Assembly (NCBI GenBank): GCA_008973525.1
Contig: WACJ01000337.1
Coordinates: forward strand, 124,001-188,000
Direction: 5' to 3'
Source: Stenopsyche tienmushanensis
Lineage: Eukaryota; Arthropoda; Insecta; Trichoptera; Stenopsychidae
DNA length: 64,000 nucleotides
Part shown: positions 1-11,475 of the stretch, one piece after another
How the letters are laid out: every line of letters starts with the position of its first letter
How positions within the stretch are numbered: position 1 is the first letter of the stretch
The notes under the pieces: generated by a model
What the model was told of the DNA's origin: nothing
Seen by the model: the letters and a program-made list of their open reading frames with translations, nothing else
Database searches by the model: none
Translations under genes and position numbers: made by a program

Positions 1-870
1 ATCTTCGGATTCGGAGGTTGAAGTCGAACATGCAGTCGGGTTCGTGGTTACGTACTAATTTCAGATAAGAAAATATAGATATTTGAAGAGGTGTCACTTT
101 ACATTTCATAAGATTATACAGAAGAATGTAGGGACCCACTTCAAAGAAATTAAACGCAAATAGTTGTTGCCACACGTTGAGTTTCCGCTTCAAACGGAGT
201 GGCGAGTGAGAGTCACCTCGCGAGTGCAAATTGTTAAGCATTGTTAATATGGAGATATTTTAAATATATATCGATTTATTGATGATAATCATCATCATAG
301 TGCAGCCACTGACAGTCCACTACAGAACTATGGGCCTCTTCAATATCCATTCATAGGAAAGGGGTTACATCCATTTCGTCTGTATCATACATTCACCTCC
401 TCATTCGCTCGATATTGAAGGTAGCATTACCACCGAGTTTTATTTTGAACGCTCACCCAACGGGTATCCTGAGTGAACGTATTGACGAACACTTTCGCGA
501 ACGTCTCGATAAGGAGTTTGGGGGGTTTGTAAAGACTGAGTAGTTTTCATAGGGAGGTGGTGGAAAACTACTCTAGACGACCTTTTTGACTCTACTGGAA
601 AAGGCTTTCTGGAGTACAAGGAGTCCAGTCCCCCCTTTCCTCGCTAGGGCGTTGCCGGGGTAGGGTGAAGACATACGTGACGCTTAAGTGCATCTCGGAT
701 TCGCTCCTACACCAAATTGATGATAATGATGTAACATAAATGAGCAATTGATTTGCAAAAAGAGTTATAATAATAAATTAATGCAAAAATAATAAAAGTT
801 TTGTCACTCAAGCAGAGATTAAGTTCAACATATAAACATATTAAAACAATAAAACAATGTGGAATAAAAG
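1..870. other. Unassigned AT-rich DNA with one hairpin
   Basis: No gene is supported here. The first 58 bases hold a short open frame ending in TAA (acidic, ending GFVVTY) that could be the tail of something starting outside the window, but nothing identifies it. Positions 480-720 are more GC-rich than their surroundings and contain a hairpin, listed separately. The remainder is AT-rich background. Confidence 0.4.
538..573. repeat. Perfect 11-bp-stem hairpin
   Basis: GAGTAGTTTTC at 538-548 is exactly inverted at 563-573, leaving a 14-base purine-rich loop. It lies in a GC-richer patch. There is no T-run downstream and no adjacent gene that would make it a terminator. It may be a fragment of a foldback element or a structured regulatory element; the function is unknown. 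Confidence 0.6.
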
Positions 871-1000
871 GAAGGTAGTCCGGCGATTAAGCGGTTGAAT
901 TAGTAATTCAATCGTCTTGAATTCAAATCCACAGGAGTTGTGACTAACGAGAAAAATTTGAAAATCATTATGTGCTTTTAAAAAAAAAAAATAATAATGT
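871..1000 (+). mobile_element. Candidate tRNA-derived SINE with A-tail
   Basis: The segment has tRNA-like parts in tRNA order. A 5' arm GGTAGTC (874-880) pairs with GACTAAC (942-948) with one mismatch. A perfect 5-bp anticodon-like arm with a 7-base loop lies at 895-911; the loop TTAGTAA would put AGT in the anticodon position after the usual T. A degenerate B box, TTCAAATCC, lies at 922-930. The D arm is too short and the T arm does not pair, so this is not a working tRNA. A run of twelve A's at 980-991 follows, as in the tail of a short interspersed element. SINE is the preferred reading; a decayed tRNA pseudogene is the alternative. Confidence 0.4.
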
Positions 1001-4000
1001 CAAAGTGGAAAGAAGGAATTAAATATATATTTTAAAGAATAACTGTGTTAAGCGTTTTTTATCACATTGAATGTAACCAAATGGTCACATGAATTTTTCG
1101 CTTTTATCAAATCATTATAATGCGCAGATAAATCATCGAAATGCACAAATTTCATTGCATTCGCATTGTTTACAGGATCGAAAAAAAAATCGGATTTAAA
1201 AGGGTGCTTTCGGTTCCATTGACTGGTTCTGCGTATGAAGCCAAAGCAAAATTTTTATATCGCAAATAATTTTGTATCGAAAATTATAACAATAAATCTC
1301 TTCGGCTCCACTGGAAGTATCCAGTTGAAAAAAAAAACCGAAGGAAAAACTATGAAAAGTTGTATGACACTAAGGGTGGGCGGCTTTGTCGGATTCCGAC
1401 GACGTTGTAACCCCGCGCAGCAAAACGCGGGCAATAAATTTTCCGTGGAGGAGGGAAAAGTGCCACAAAAATTATCGCTTTGTTATTTTCAGGATAGTGC
1501 AGTAAGGGCTGGGGGTGTCCATTTCCATTAGCAGATAAGCAGAACAGTGTTTCACGTGTTAAACATTTCGGACACGTTATATCAAAGCGGTTTGTAAAGC
1601 GTATGAGCATTTGATATGCGGTGCATAGCAAACATTCAAGCACCTCAGAATAAGGCCAGTCTAACTTTCATATGCACAAACGAAATAAATCCGCAAATCA
1701 ATCAACTCAAATTGACCGCATAAAATTCGTTTAATTTCGTCTTTTTTGAACGCTCAAGATTTTCAATTCGAATTTCATATTAGCGGCGATATTTACAAGA
1801 ATTATGGTAGGTTTTTCATATTTCGTGCGTCAAAAGCAAATATTACGGTGTCCGTAATAAATCAGAGGAAGACATTTCGGAAGCGGAACGGCTTGTTCGC
1901 ATATGCAAATGAAAGATTTAATTTTAGAGCAATTTTGGGTCGTCATGGAATTTCGGAATTCAATTAGTGGCACGCGTTTGAATGTTTTTGTAGTAATCAA
2001 TTATGTGATTGTTTTCGACATGTGCACAAAGTTACAATTGAATTTATAGACTCTGAAAATTTGTTTTTATTAAAACGAAACCGCCATGATATGACGTAAC
2101 GCAATTATGACAACGCTAAAAGGCCGCCCCATTTTGGGAATTAAAAAAATTGCACTAACGTAATCAAATCCGCCGATTCATTATTTCAATGCGCATGGGG
2201 TATTTCCAGGTTGTTTGGAGTTGAAAAATACTTCAACATTTATTAAGTGAAATATATAACAACAGACCAATACTGATATAATCTGAAAACTAGAAAAATG
2301 GTTAATTATCAGAAATCAAGCCAACAATTCTATCTGTCCGGATTCTTACGTCAAGCATTCATTTTATGTTCTTTCTATTTTTTAAAATTATTTCTATCAT
2401 TAACGGTATACGTTTACATTTTATGATATCATATGCGTCATCGGATACAAGTGATCTCTATAGGAGACTTCTAAGAAAATAAATTTTAACATGTTGGCTT
2501 TTTATTGTCTTCTACATATGGTTAAGGTACGGTGGAATTATTTGAATACGAATTTTAAATAAGAGAGCATCTATGAATGAGTAGATTAATTAACTGTTTC
2601 AGTATTTACTTAGGTCGTAGATAAATTGACGTAGAAAAGAAATAAGATTTCTGCACTGCAATCAAAAGAGTATGCATTTGGACAGTGAGAGGTTATTGAT
2701 TCAACTTCTTCTAATGTAAAATTATTTTTTCAAACTATGAAGCCTTTGACCCATAGACATATTCATTGAAATGTTCTAATTTATTTATATTTCATTATCA
2801 ACATTTGAAGTCTTTTGTTAAATTTCTTTTTGAAGGAATGAAATTAATTTCGCCAGGGAAAAGCATTTGATAAAGAAAACCTTGTTAATGCAATTGCTGA
2901 AAATAGTTCATGTCACGCTCGGAGGACAGCCTTTTTTACCATTCTATAAAACAGTTTGCGAATAGTAGTCATTTGCCTATTCTAAAGCTCGTATTTAAAT
3001 GAAGTCCCAGCAAGGTTATTAAATGGTCATTATTGAAATAACGATAACTGTGACGACTTCCTGGACCTGTGTTTGGAGCAAATAGTCTACAAAAGCATTA
3101 TTTAAAATACAAGCGAATGAAAAGTTTTAATACAGGACGTAATATGATAAATATTTTTTCCCATAATTATGTAGTTCATTTGCGAATATAATTAGATTTT
3201 ATAAACATTTTAGCAAAACAAACAATAAATATTTCCAATAGATTAATAATTTTGAAGGGTTTTTTCACAAAATTTTCATACATATTTTTTTCTCAATCAT
3301 TCAAAATCTACAAAAAACACAGGCTTTCTAAGAAACAAAAAAGTTTTAGCCTGGAAAAAAATTATCAATTGATGATCAACATTAATGGTAAATTAACCAC
3401 AATCAAACTATTAATGTTCGATGGATATTGATAAAGGCAGTAATATTATAGTTTATGGAGAGTGAGATATATTCCTGCATATTTTGATGATATTACAAAA
3501 TATTTCATACCAAACGAGACAAAATGAATTGTAATAGTGCGATCAAAATATACCAGAAAGAAAATTTATTCTCACAAATAAAAGGATACCGAAAAGACGC
3601 ACTTATCTGCGTGTTGGTACGAGTTGAGTTTATGGGCCTCCAAGTACCGAAACAGTCCTCCCCGCCCAGTGAGATAGTACAAAATAGAAGGAATAGTACC
3701 GCTTTTTTTTAAGGCAGGATCCATTTTGTAAGCCTGGCAGCCTCTTATGCACTGCGAGGGAAACGGGCTTACTCTCGTGCTGAATGTGCTATCTTCTCCA
3801 CTTGCGTGTATGCTACAAAATGTTGTTATCTGGCCTTATTTATGTAATGTTCCCCTTTGACATGGGAAAAACCGCGGGAAAACCTCTAGCCTAATCGGAG
3901 GAAATACAATGCTCCTATCAAATATGAGCTTTCGCGAATCTTTTAGCGTTTTGCGAAATTACACACGGCTGAAAGGATAACCCATTATTTTCGCTGGCCA

Positions 4001-4990
4001 TAACTTTTTCGAAATGAACACGTATATGATCGTATCTGCGAGCCGAAAATCTACAAAATAAATTTCATTCTGGATATAGCTACTTTTTAATAACAAAGCT
4101 CAAAACCATGTTAGCATTCGCATTCATAATAATGTTCAAAAGTCATTCTCATATGCATGTGGTACATATTTCATTCGCTTTTTATTTTTAGCAAAATATG
4201 CTTCATTATCATATCTGATCGATTTTTGATGGAAACTAAATCAATCCTCAATTTGCCACTTAAACCCTAGAATTATGAAAAAAAATTCCAAATCAATTAA
4301 AGACAGTTGAAAGATTTTTTGGGAAAATAACGGAAGAAATTAATAACAAATCATATAATTCTAATGATGAGCGTTTGAATTTTGATAGATATATCTATGA
4401 CCGAAATATATTATATAAAATTAGAGCAATCAGATCAAAATTTGCCAGCATTTACAATAGAATAATTATGATTGTAAATAATTGTAATAACTATTTTTCA
4501 ATTCTCTTTGTTAAAAAATGATTGCGATTGAAGTAAAATTGCATTCGATTATTTAGTTATGTGCTTTGGGCAGCATTGTGCTCTCAAATACTAATTTGTG
4601 ATCAATAAATATCAAGCGGAATGGTTTTCATATACGTTCGTCCTTTATGTGAATATGAATATGACATAAAAAAATATTTCTATGAATATTTTATATAAAT
4701 TTTAATTTAATGGTGGGTGTCTATATATTAATAGATAGAATCGACATCGTTTAATGCAATGTTTCATTGCAAGCCTATTGAGAGTGCTATTCTCAGTTTC
4801 TTTTTAATGGACCTAAGTCTTTCCTGTCCGGGAGCGAATTCTCTAAACAAAAAATATTTCGAGAAAACATTTGCCAAGATTCTTTTAGATATTAATTTAA
4901 ACTCTAATTCAAGCTTAAGTTTCTTATCATACGCTTAAAAAAACACTATGATAGTTATAATCGAAATAAAATAAGATTGGGTGTGTAACA
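1001..4990. other. Non-coding DNA, no gene seen
   Basis: AT-rich sequence with many TAATTA/ATTA-type words and poly-A or poly-T runs. Slightly GC-richer blocks occur at about 1360-1560 and 3600-3960. The open frames here (for example 1235-1531 and 1746-1967) have no recognisable domain, splice context or coding character. If the exon at 35950 belongs to a gene running leftwards, this is part of its first intron. Confidence 0.4.
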
Positions 4991-4993
4991 TCG

Positions 4994-5440
4994 AAACTAG
5001 GTACGAATCTTTTCTATATAACCCTCTTTTATTTCTACCAGATTTATGTCAAAATTTACTTTTTAATTATTTTAAAAAAATATTAAGACTGTGACAAATT
5101 AAGGCTAAAAAATGACTTGATTATTATTTTTTAGACAGTCGCCAGTTTGTGACTTTTTTTTAGTAAGAGAATATAGTGGCATCTTTACTAATTTTGAATT
5201 ATTGTTGGAAAGAGAAAACCTACACATAACGATGATGATATTGACACTGGGTAAATTAATTCCTCCGAAGAAGAGAGCGATTTTGAGTTATATCGAAAAT
5301 CGCAACGAAAATATTCATATAGCGATGATAGTTTGTAATTAAAACTATTAGTATTTCTCTAGTGGATGTCTAGAATTTGAGATGCCAAATGTCAGACATC
5401 CTTAAAATTTTACCAATGATGAAAAACGTCCTTAATAAAG
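4994..5440 (+). mobile_element. pogo/Tigger-like family, copy A (5' truncated)
   Basis: This stretch aligns along most of its length with 28256-28700 and 59085-59520. Shared landmarks are GGTACGAATCTTTT near its start, a GACAGTCGCC-type block, and a segment that reads as an acidic, serine-rich protein tail (SSEEESDFE followed by RKSQRKYSYSDDS, then stop) at about 5215-5337. The terminal repeat seen in copies B and C is absent, so the copy is truncated at its left side. Assignment to the pogo/Tigger type rests on the terminal repeat of copies B-D and is an inference; the repeat relationship itself is direct. Confidence 0.7.
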
Positions 5441-8400
5441 ACAAGATTATTTTACTTATCGCAACAGAAAGATTGGCCTTCTTTTTTGAGTAGCCAAGTT
5501 TATTTTAATTACAGATATTTATTTGAAAGAACACACAATACATATTCCTTGATATAATTGAATTTGCATATTGACTTAATTTGAAGAAAAATTCTACCAG
5601 GCTGTACGAGATCCAATTGTAGCATACCTTCCAGACTAAATATTTGATGTTTGCTTTATTATTACGAGTGATAAATGAATTTTTGACCACACACAGGAGA
5701 TAAATAAGTCGACGGAGAAGAGCACTTGTAAATATTTATACGTTGATTCGCAGAACGAGCGGCAATGTTAAGAGAGTGCGTGATCGTGTTTTTATCGCGA
5801 ACAAAGAATAGCCCGAAACAGAACCTTGGAAAAACTATAAAACAACGGAAACTCGTAAAATACAATCCTTAATCTGTCGCGCCTTTTCCCCTATGGACTC
5901 CCTTTTTCCCTACAAAGGGCCCACGCTTAATGTTTTTCCGAGGAGTATTCATTCGCAAATGTAATATATCATTAGTATGCGCTCTAAGCGCACACCACGC
6001 AAAAAATATATATCTATAACATAAAAATAACGCTTTTTTCACCCTTCGTGCTCGTTATGCTCGGGGGGTGAACGACTCAACCGGTGAAATAATATATGAG
6101 ATGCGGTTTTAACGAAAATTCACAGGCGGACGTATTAATTAGAAGATTTACATGCAGAAATGCTAAATTTATGCTGCGTTCAAATATTTTAGTGCATTTT
6201 TATATTGCTCGTCGTGGAATTATTTTACGGCTTTTAGTCCAAATTGAACGGACAAATCTCTTTTCTTGAGGGGGCGCAAAGATAGAAGACAAGGTGGTAA
6301 ATTAGAGCGAGGAATAGGGGTGGAAACTGGAGCGCTGCACGTACCGTATATATATATATAGATGGCTACATCATCCTCAGAGAAGAATTAATTCAGACAA
6401 ATCTCTCAATTATAATACGAATATATTTATAAATTAAATGGCATAAAATAAAAAATACTACAAAAAATTATTGATATTAAAAAATATAAACAATATATTC
6501 GATAGGTTTTATTGTACTATAATCCATTAATTATGTCAATATTAGGGGCAATGGAAATTAATAGAATTTTAAAAATTTAATTTCTCTACTACTTACTTTT
6601 TATAGCGTGGATTGAGTATTTTTTAATCTATAGGATGATGGTGCTCCTTAACTATTGATCATGGACAATCCAGCTTAGTTGACAATTCCCTGATTGTTTG
6701 ATGAGGATCAGATTCCATTAATTACGTTGACGCATCTTCATCCAATTAAATAGGAACTTCTCATTCCTATATGTTTCTTTAAACAAACTCTACGTTCCAA
6801 TCATTAATTGTTACTTTTTTATTATCTCGTGATTCTTATTTATCTTTAAAAACTTTTATATACGATTGTAAATTTTTCGTTATTTAAAATACGTGTTTCT
6901 TGGACCGTTTCTTACTACAAACTGATTATAATAGATAAAATCTCATGGCTTTGATTTCATTTTGGCTTTCCAGTCTTGAAAATGTTTAATCGACCATCGT
7001 TGCGAATGTTAAAATTTGGATTTTACTACCATGATATCTAAATAAATATTTAAAGAAAAGAAACCTATAGGTTTTCCATAAAAAACCGAGAAAATAGAAG
7101 TTTTTATTTACAAAAAATCATCCTAACAATTACTTTTAATAATTGTTCATTCTGTCAAATATATCCCCATTTATTCCAAAACTTTCTCACAGACACATGA
7201 TAAAATGTATACGATACATTTAAGTTTTTGCAATAAAATAAATGTATACAATTACACAGCCTTGTGAAAATATTTTCTAGTAAAGTATATTTTTTTATAA
7301 GCAAAATTATTCTTGTTTGTGCCAGACAATAACGATTTTGATATCTTCCCATTGCTTTTAATTAAGGTGACACATAAGAGACAATCTTTTGTTGGCAAAA
7401 ATAGAAAGCCCGTCTTCCAGTCGGGTGGTTTCCAGGATACCACATAAAAAGGGAATATCATTTGCGATATCACGATTGGCCGTGAAGGCGGAGGTTTTTC
7501 CGGGCGAAAATGTGGAATTGAGATAAATGTCAAACTATTGCAAGTGACAGGCAAGTGAGGGAAAGTGAAAACGCCAAAGTTTGGCCCTTGAGGTCCTTTG
7601 AACAAGTTTACCTATAAATTTTCCCATAACGGCGTGTCCGCCCCTCATGGTGTATTCATAAAATTTCCGCCAAAATTAAAAAAAGCAATCACACATCGCC
7701 ATCGAGAGGCGAATATTATTTAGTCGAAATAATTACGGCAGAATTTGAGTCTGAGAAGTTGATTTAATTATGGACGGGATGCTTTAAAATTGGGTGGAAT
7801 ATTATGTAGGCGCTTGGATCTTTTGATGAAAGTGGGGCTGACTAATGCCGTCTGATTTTTATCTTTGCTGAATAATCACCATTAGAGATTGTCACTAAGC
7901 TTGATGCTTTTAAAAGATCCTTATTTAAGTTGGAAGGCAAAGAGTGTCTTATTTAATTAAATGCGGAAACAGGACGCAATGAGGCTTATTACAAACATTA
8001 CCGATATCCATGAAAATTAATAAGAGACGTAGCCCAACAAAATAGACTAATATTTCAACCACATTTATAAAATAATAAATATTTTATAATAATTAATTTT
8101 AAGGGTTAAAAATCAGCCATGGTAATATTTTAAGTACCAAACTCAAAATCTTTGCTGTAAATATAAATTAAAACAATTTTCTTTGCCAAAATTAAATGGC
8201 AGCTCTTGTTGATGTAGAAGGGAGCCTTTTTAGCGGAATATTATCAAAGACGTGGAAAAATATTTTTTCTCACTTCAAGTGGTTTTTTATGAGTGCTTGA
8301 ATTTGTACTTCAAAACGTGCCCAAATTAAAAAAAAATGTATTTGTTTTACATACATTTTTCTAAAGGAATCATTTAAATATTTGCCATAAATCTTAATCC

Positions 8401-8814
8401 ATACATTCTCAAAATGATTTCACTTTTTAAAGTATTCGATGTTTAATACGATAACAATATATTATTCATAAATATATATGTATGGTTAGCATTTTGTGTT
8501 TAAGTGGGTTTTCTAAGTATAGACACACATTTTGGGTGTTTTTTCAAGTTTGATAAATAATAAACCAAAAATATTTTTAGTTTACATTTTATTACCATGT
8601 ATTTGTTGACATTTTCAAAATATACAAAAAAATTTAAAAAGTTAAGGGCTGGTAAAGTGTAAGGCGCAAAAAAGAGGATTTCAACCTTCTTGCTGTCTTA
8701 AAAAAAATTTTACTTAGTTAAGTTTTCGCTATAGTTCCAATTTAAAAAAAAAATATATATACAAAAAATGGCGATTTTTAAAAAAATAATATTTTGACAA
8801 AAATGTGGTACAGA
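5441..8814. other. Non-coding DNA with GC-richer blocks
   Basis: No gene is seen. Blocks of more balanced composition lie at about 5880-6110, 6230-6340 (ending in a short TA microsatellite at 6347-6360) and 7370-7630. Between them is AT-rich background. A short repeat related to 47.7 kb lies at 6648-6725 and is listed separately. Near 8660 a phrase resembling an outward-facing end of the pogo-like family (GCGCAAAAAAGAGG) occurs without a matching partner. Confidence 0.4.
6648..6725 (+). repeat. Fragment shared with the 47.7 kb LINE-like repeat
   Basis: About 75 bases resemble 47697-47766. Both contain ACTATTGATC, then CTGATTGTTTGA, then GGATC and CCATTAATTA/CAATTAATCA-type words in the same order and spacing, with several mismatches. 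It is a short dispersed-repeat fragment. Its class is only inferred, from the copy at 47.7 kb whose end looks like a LINE 3' terminus. Confidence 0.45.
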
Positions 8815-8895
8815 CAATAAAAGGTTATATAAAAAAGATTCATACCAAATTTACAGTAAATAAGTTAATTAAAACTTGAGATATCATGTTTTTAA
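8815..8895 (-). repeat. pogo/Tigger-like family, copy E (short fragment)
   Basis: Read on the minus strand, this stretch matches the inner part of copies B and C. The ATATCTCAAGTTTTAATTAA block is followed by the phrase corresponding to GGTACGAATCTTTTTTACAT and AACCTT. Similarity fades on both sides. It is a small inverted fragment of the family found at 5.0, 28.2, 58.8 and 62.4 kb. Confidence 0.6.
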
Positions 8896-11385
8896 AAGTC
8901 ACAACTTTGAAAATATGCAAAAAATGAAAATCGATTTTTTAAAAATTCTATAATAGAACACCCCTTTAATATGACATTAAGATGGTTATCCATAGTACAA
9001 TTAACGTTATTACTTTACAAACATGAGCAGTTTTTATCTAAAATTTAAAAAGCATTTTTCTTAAATACATTATTCACCTTTATAGATTTTTCTTAAAATA
9101 TTTTTATTGATATTGAGCCAAAAAATAATTTTAAAGTCCAATGAGATCCTAAACTGTCAGCAATGTTTGTATTTTTATATGGTAGCAGTGAAGGCTTTAA
9201 AACCCACATGATACAAGAAATAATTGATGAATTGCATCACATTTTGTAAGAAGATCATCAATTCAAGCATTTTATTGTAGTTTAAGCATCAATTGAATAA
9301 TTTTTATACAAATTCTGTTGATATTTTTATTAGTATTTAAATGTAAAGTTACTAAATTAATAGTCAAATAAATGGAAGCATAGCAATTTCCCATCGTCAA
9401 TGATAGCCAAGTTTACTTTGTCTGCAGCAATGGTTCTATTTTGTAGGATACAAATTGGATTGGATATTCGTTTAATGAATCAGGCAATACACAACTAGAA
9501 TTTTATTAATATTCTGTGTAAAATGACTTAAATAGTTCTTAAAATAATAGGTTTATAAAAACATTAGTATATTATTAATATACAAAATCGCCTAGTTGAA
9601 TTTTGATTTTCTGTGGATTTTCAGTTTATTTATCTGATTTATTTTCGTCTGAATTAAATTTGTTTGCAAAGCTCAAAAGCACTTCTGAAAAGCAAGTTTT
9701 TTTGTTTATTTTGAATCACTCATGATGTATTAAAAACATTGCATTATCGCTAAAATTAATATGTTGAAGTTCAAAGATATTGCATTAAATTATATTAGTT
9801 TCTCAAAATTAATGCACTGTCACTATATTGAATGTTAAATAAATTTATTGTTCTTTGTCTTTTGAATCACTTCTTTACGATAATGCTCATCGAGTCGACT
9901 AAGATGACTTTCTGAATATAAGTTAAATGGTAATTCGGTGATCGAGGACGCGGTATTAAATAAATTATCGCTCTTTCGAACTTTGGAAACCCCTTCTCGT
10001 TTTGTGCTCCGAGTCGAGAGGGTGGATAAAGAGGTGTAGAAAAGAAGCAAGAGACCTTTCTCATTTTCAATAAAAGTCTATTGAATTTCATAAGAAGTTT
10101 TTCCGTGATTGCTGCCGGATCCGGCTACGGCTGGATCTCACCACCGGAATCGAACCAATAATTGAAAATGAAGAATACGGTGGGATCGCGTGAACGGAAT
10201 CCGCCTCTCTTATTTCTTGTCTGAATAACCAGTTTCTATTTTGGCGGATATACACGGCGGATAGACCAGGGGTAGGTAGACGCATTAATCCGCCTTATGA
10301 ACTAGACGCCGAACAAGAAACAAGGGTCCGACAACAAAAAGCATGCTCGGCTGAACACCCGCTTTTTGCACGATGTTTTTTCTTTGAATTATCCGGAATT
10401 GATAAGGTTGTTTGCTCAATCTTCTGCTTTCGGCTCATGTACTCGATGTTTTCCTTTAAATTATGAATTGATATCAGCCATATTGCCTCTTTGTGCCCGT
10501 GAAATGCGAGCCTCGGAAATTGACTCGTTTGACTCTCGTCAAAGAAATGTTAACAAGAACAATTTTAATCATCGCAATAAACTCGTGATACTAAAACTTC
10601 TACTATAAGATTAAGCCTGGGTTGCTTAAGATTTAAGTTTATTAGGCTATTATGTATGCCCATATAGACATCAGTCGCATTCTGTTTATTGTATGACCTA
10701 CATAAACTATTGGCTTCAGAGCAATTGACATTGTTAGCATTTCATATTTGTATATGAATACAAATATGTTTAAATTAATAATTACATGCAACAATCCATG
10801 TATACAAGCATATCTATTATGATCAGCATCATATTGATAATATTTCAACCATACAATAAATAATCGAACATTTTCATAGTAGTTACGGAGCACCTAAATC
10901 CTACACAATATGTATTTTGAGACTAAATATAATAGTAATATTTTGTATAAAAATCATAAACGATAATTGTGAAGATGTACTATGTGTGATAGAAATAAAA
11001 TTTAATTCGGAAATGAGTGTTTAGGGTGTAATAAGTTTAACTACGCCTCGATAGCATATGAGGTCCATCTCCTTCCTTTGGATCTGAAATAATTGCATTA
11101 GAAGATCGCCATCTGATATCGATCCTTATGCTGTTAACAACCACTTACCTTCAAGCCCCTTTAAAAATGACCATATATTTGTGATCATAACATAATTTAA
11201 TTTACTTTCATTCCCTGTATGAAAAAACAACGTATTTGGGCACAAATTGAAGGTAAGTTTCAAATGGTATTTTTTTCAAATAGCTTTAATATTACATGTA
11301 GGATAATTATATTATATTTTAACAATGGATACATTACAAAAGCAATTAATACAATGATATATGTCAGTGCTATGGATTCTAAATT
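8896..11385. other. Non-coding DNA, no gene seen
   Basis: AT-rich background to about 9870, then a GC-richer block at 9880-10370 that includes a minus-strand tRNA B-box-like phrase near 10140 without the rest of a tRNA, then AT-rich again. Overlapping open frames on both strands at 9835-10285 show no domain or splice context. Nothing else is supported. Confidence 0.35.
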
Positions 11386-11475
11386 ATGATTGATGAAGAA
11401 ATAATTGAGTCCTCATCGGAAATGCAAGTAGATAATCGAGGTCAAAATAATCAAGATAAGATTGATGATAATCAA
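11386..11475 (+). pseudogene. Transposase C-terminal fragment, pogo/Tigger-like
   Basis: The reading MIDEEIIESSS followed by an acidic, Asn/Gln-rich tail shares a 20-base exact DNA match and the residues IDEEII with the better preserved fragment at 46019-46155. In Tigger/jerky-type DDE transposases a GFQI-x-x-DEEII motif lies near the C-terminus; only its second half survives here. It is a relic, not a gene: no upstream coding sequence is present. Family assignment depends on the 46 kb copy. Confidence 0.45.

Noticed and set aside
10088..10200. Minus-strand GGTTCGATTCC, an exact tRNA B box
   Set aside because: No A box, anticodon arm or acceptor stem at tRNA spacing.
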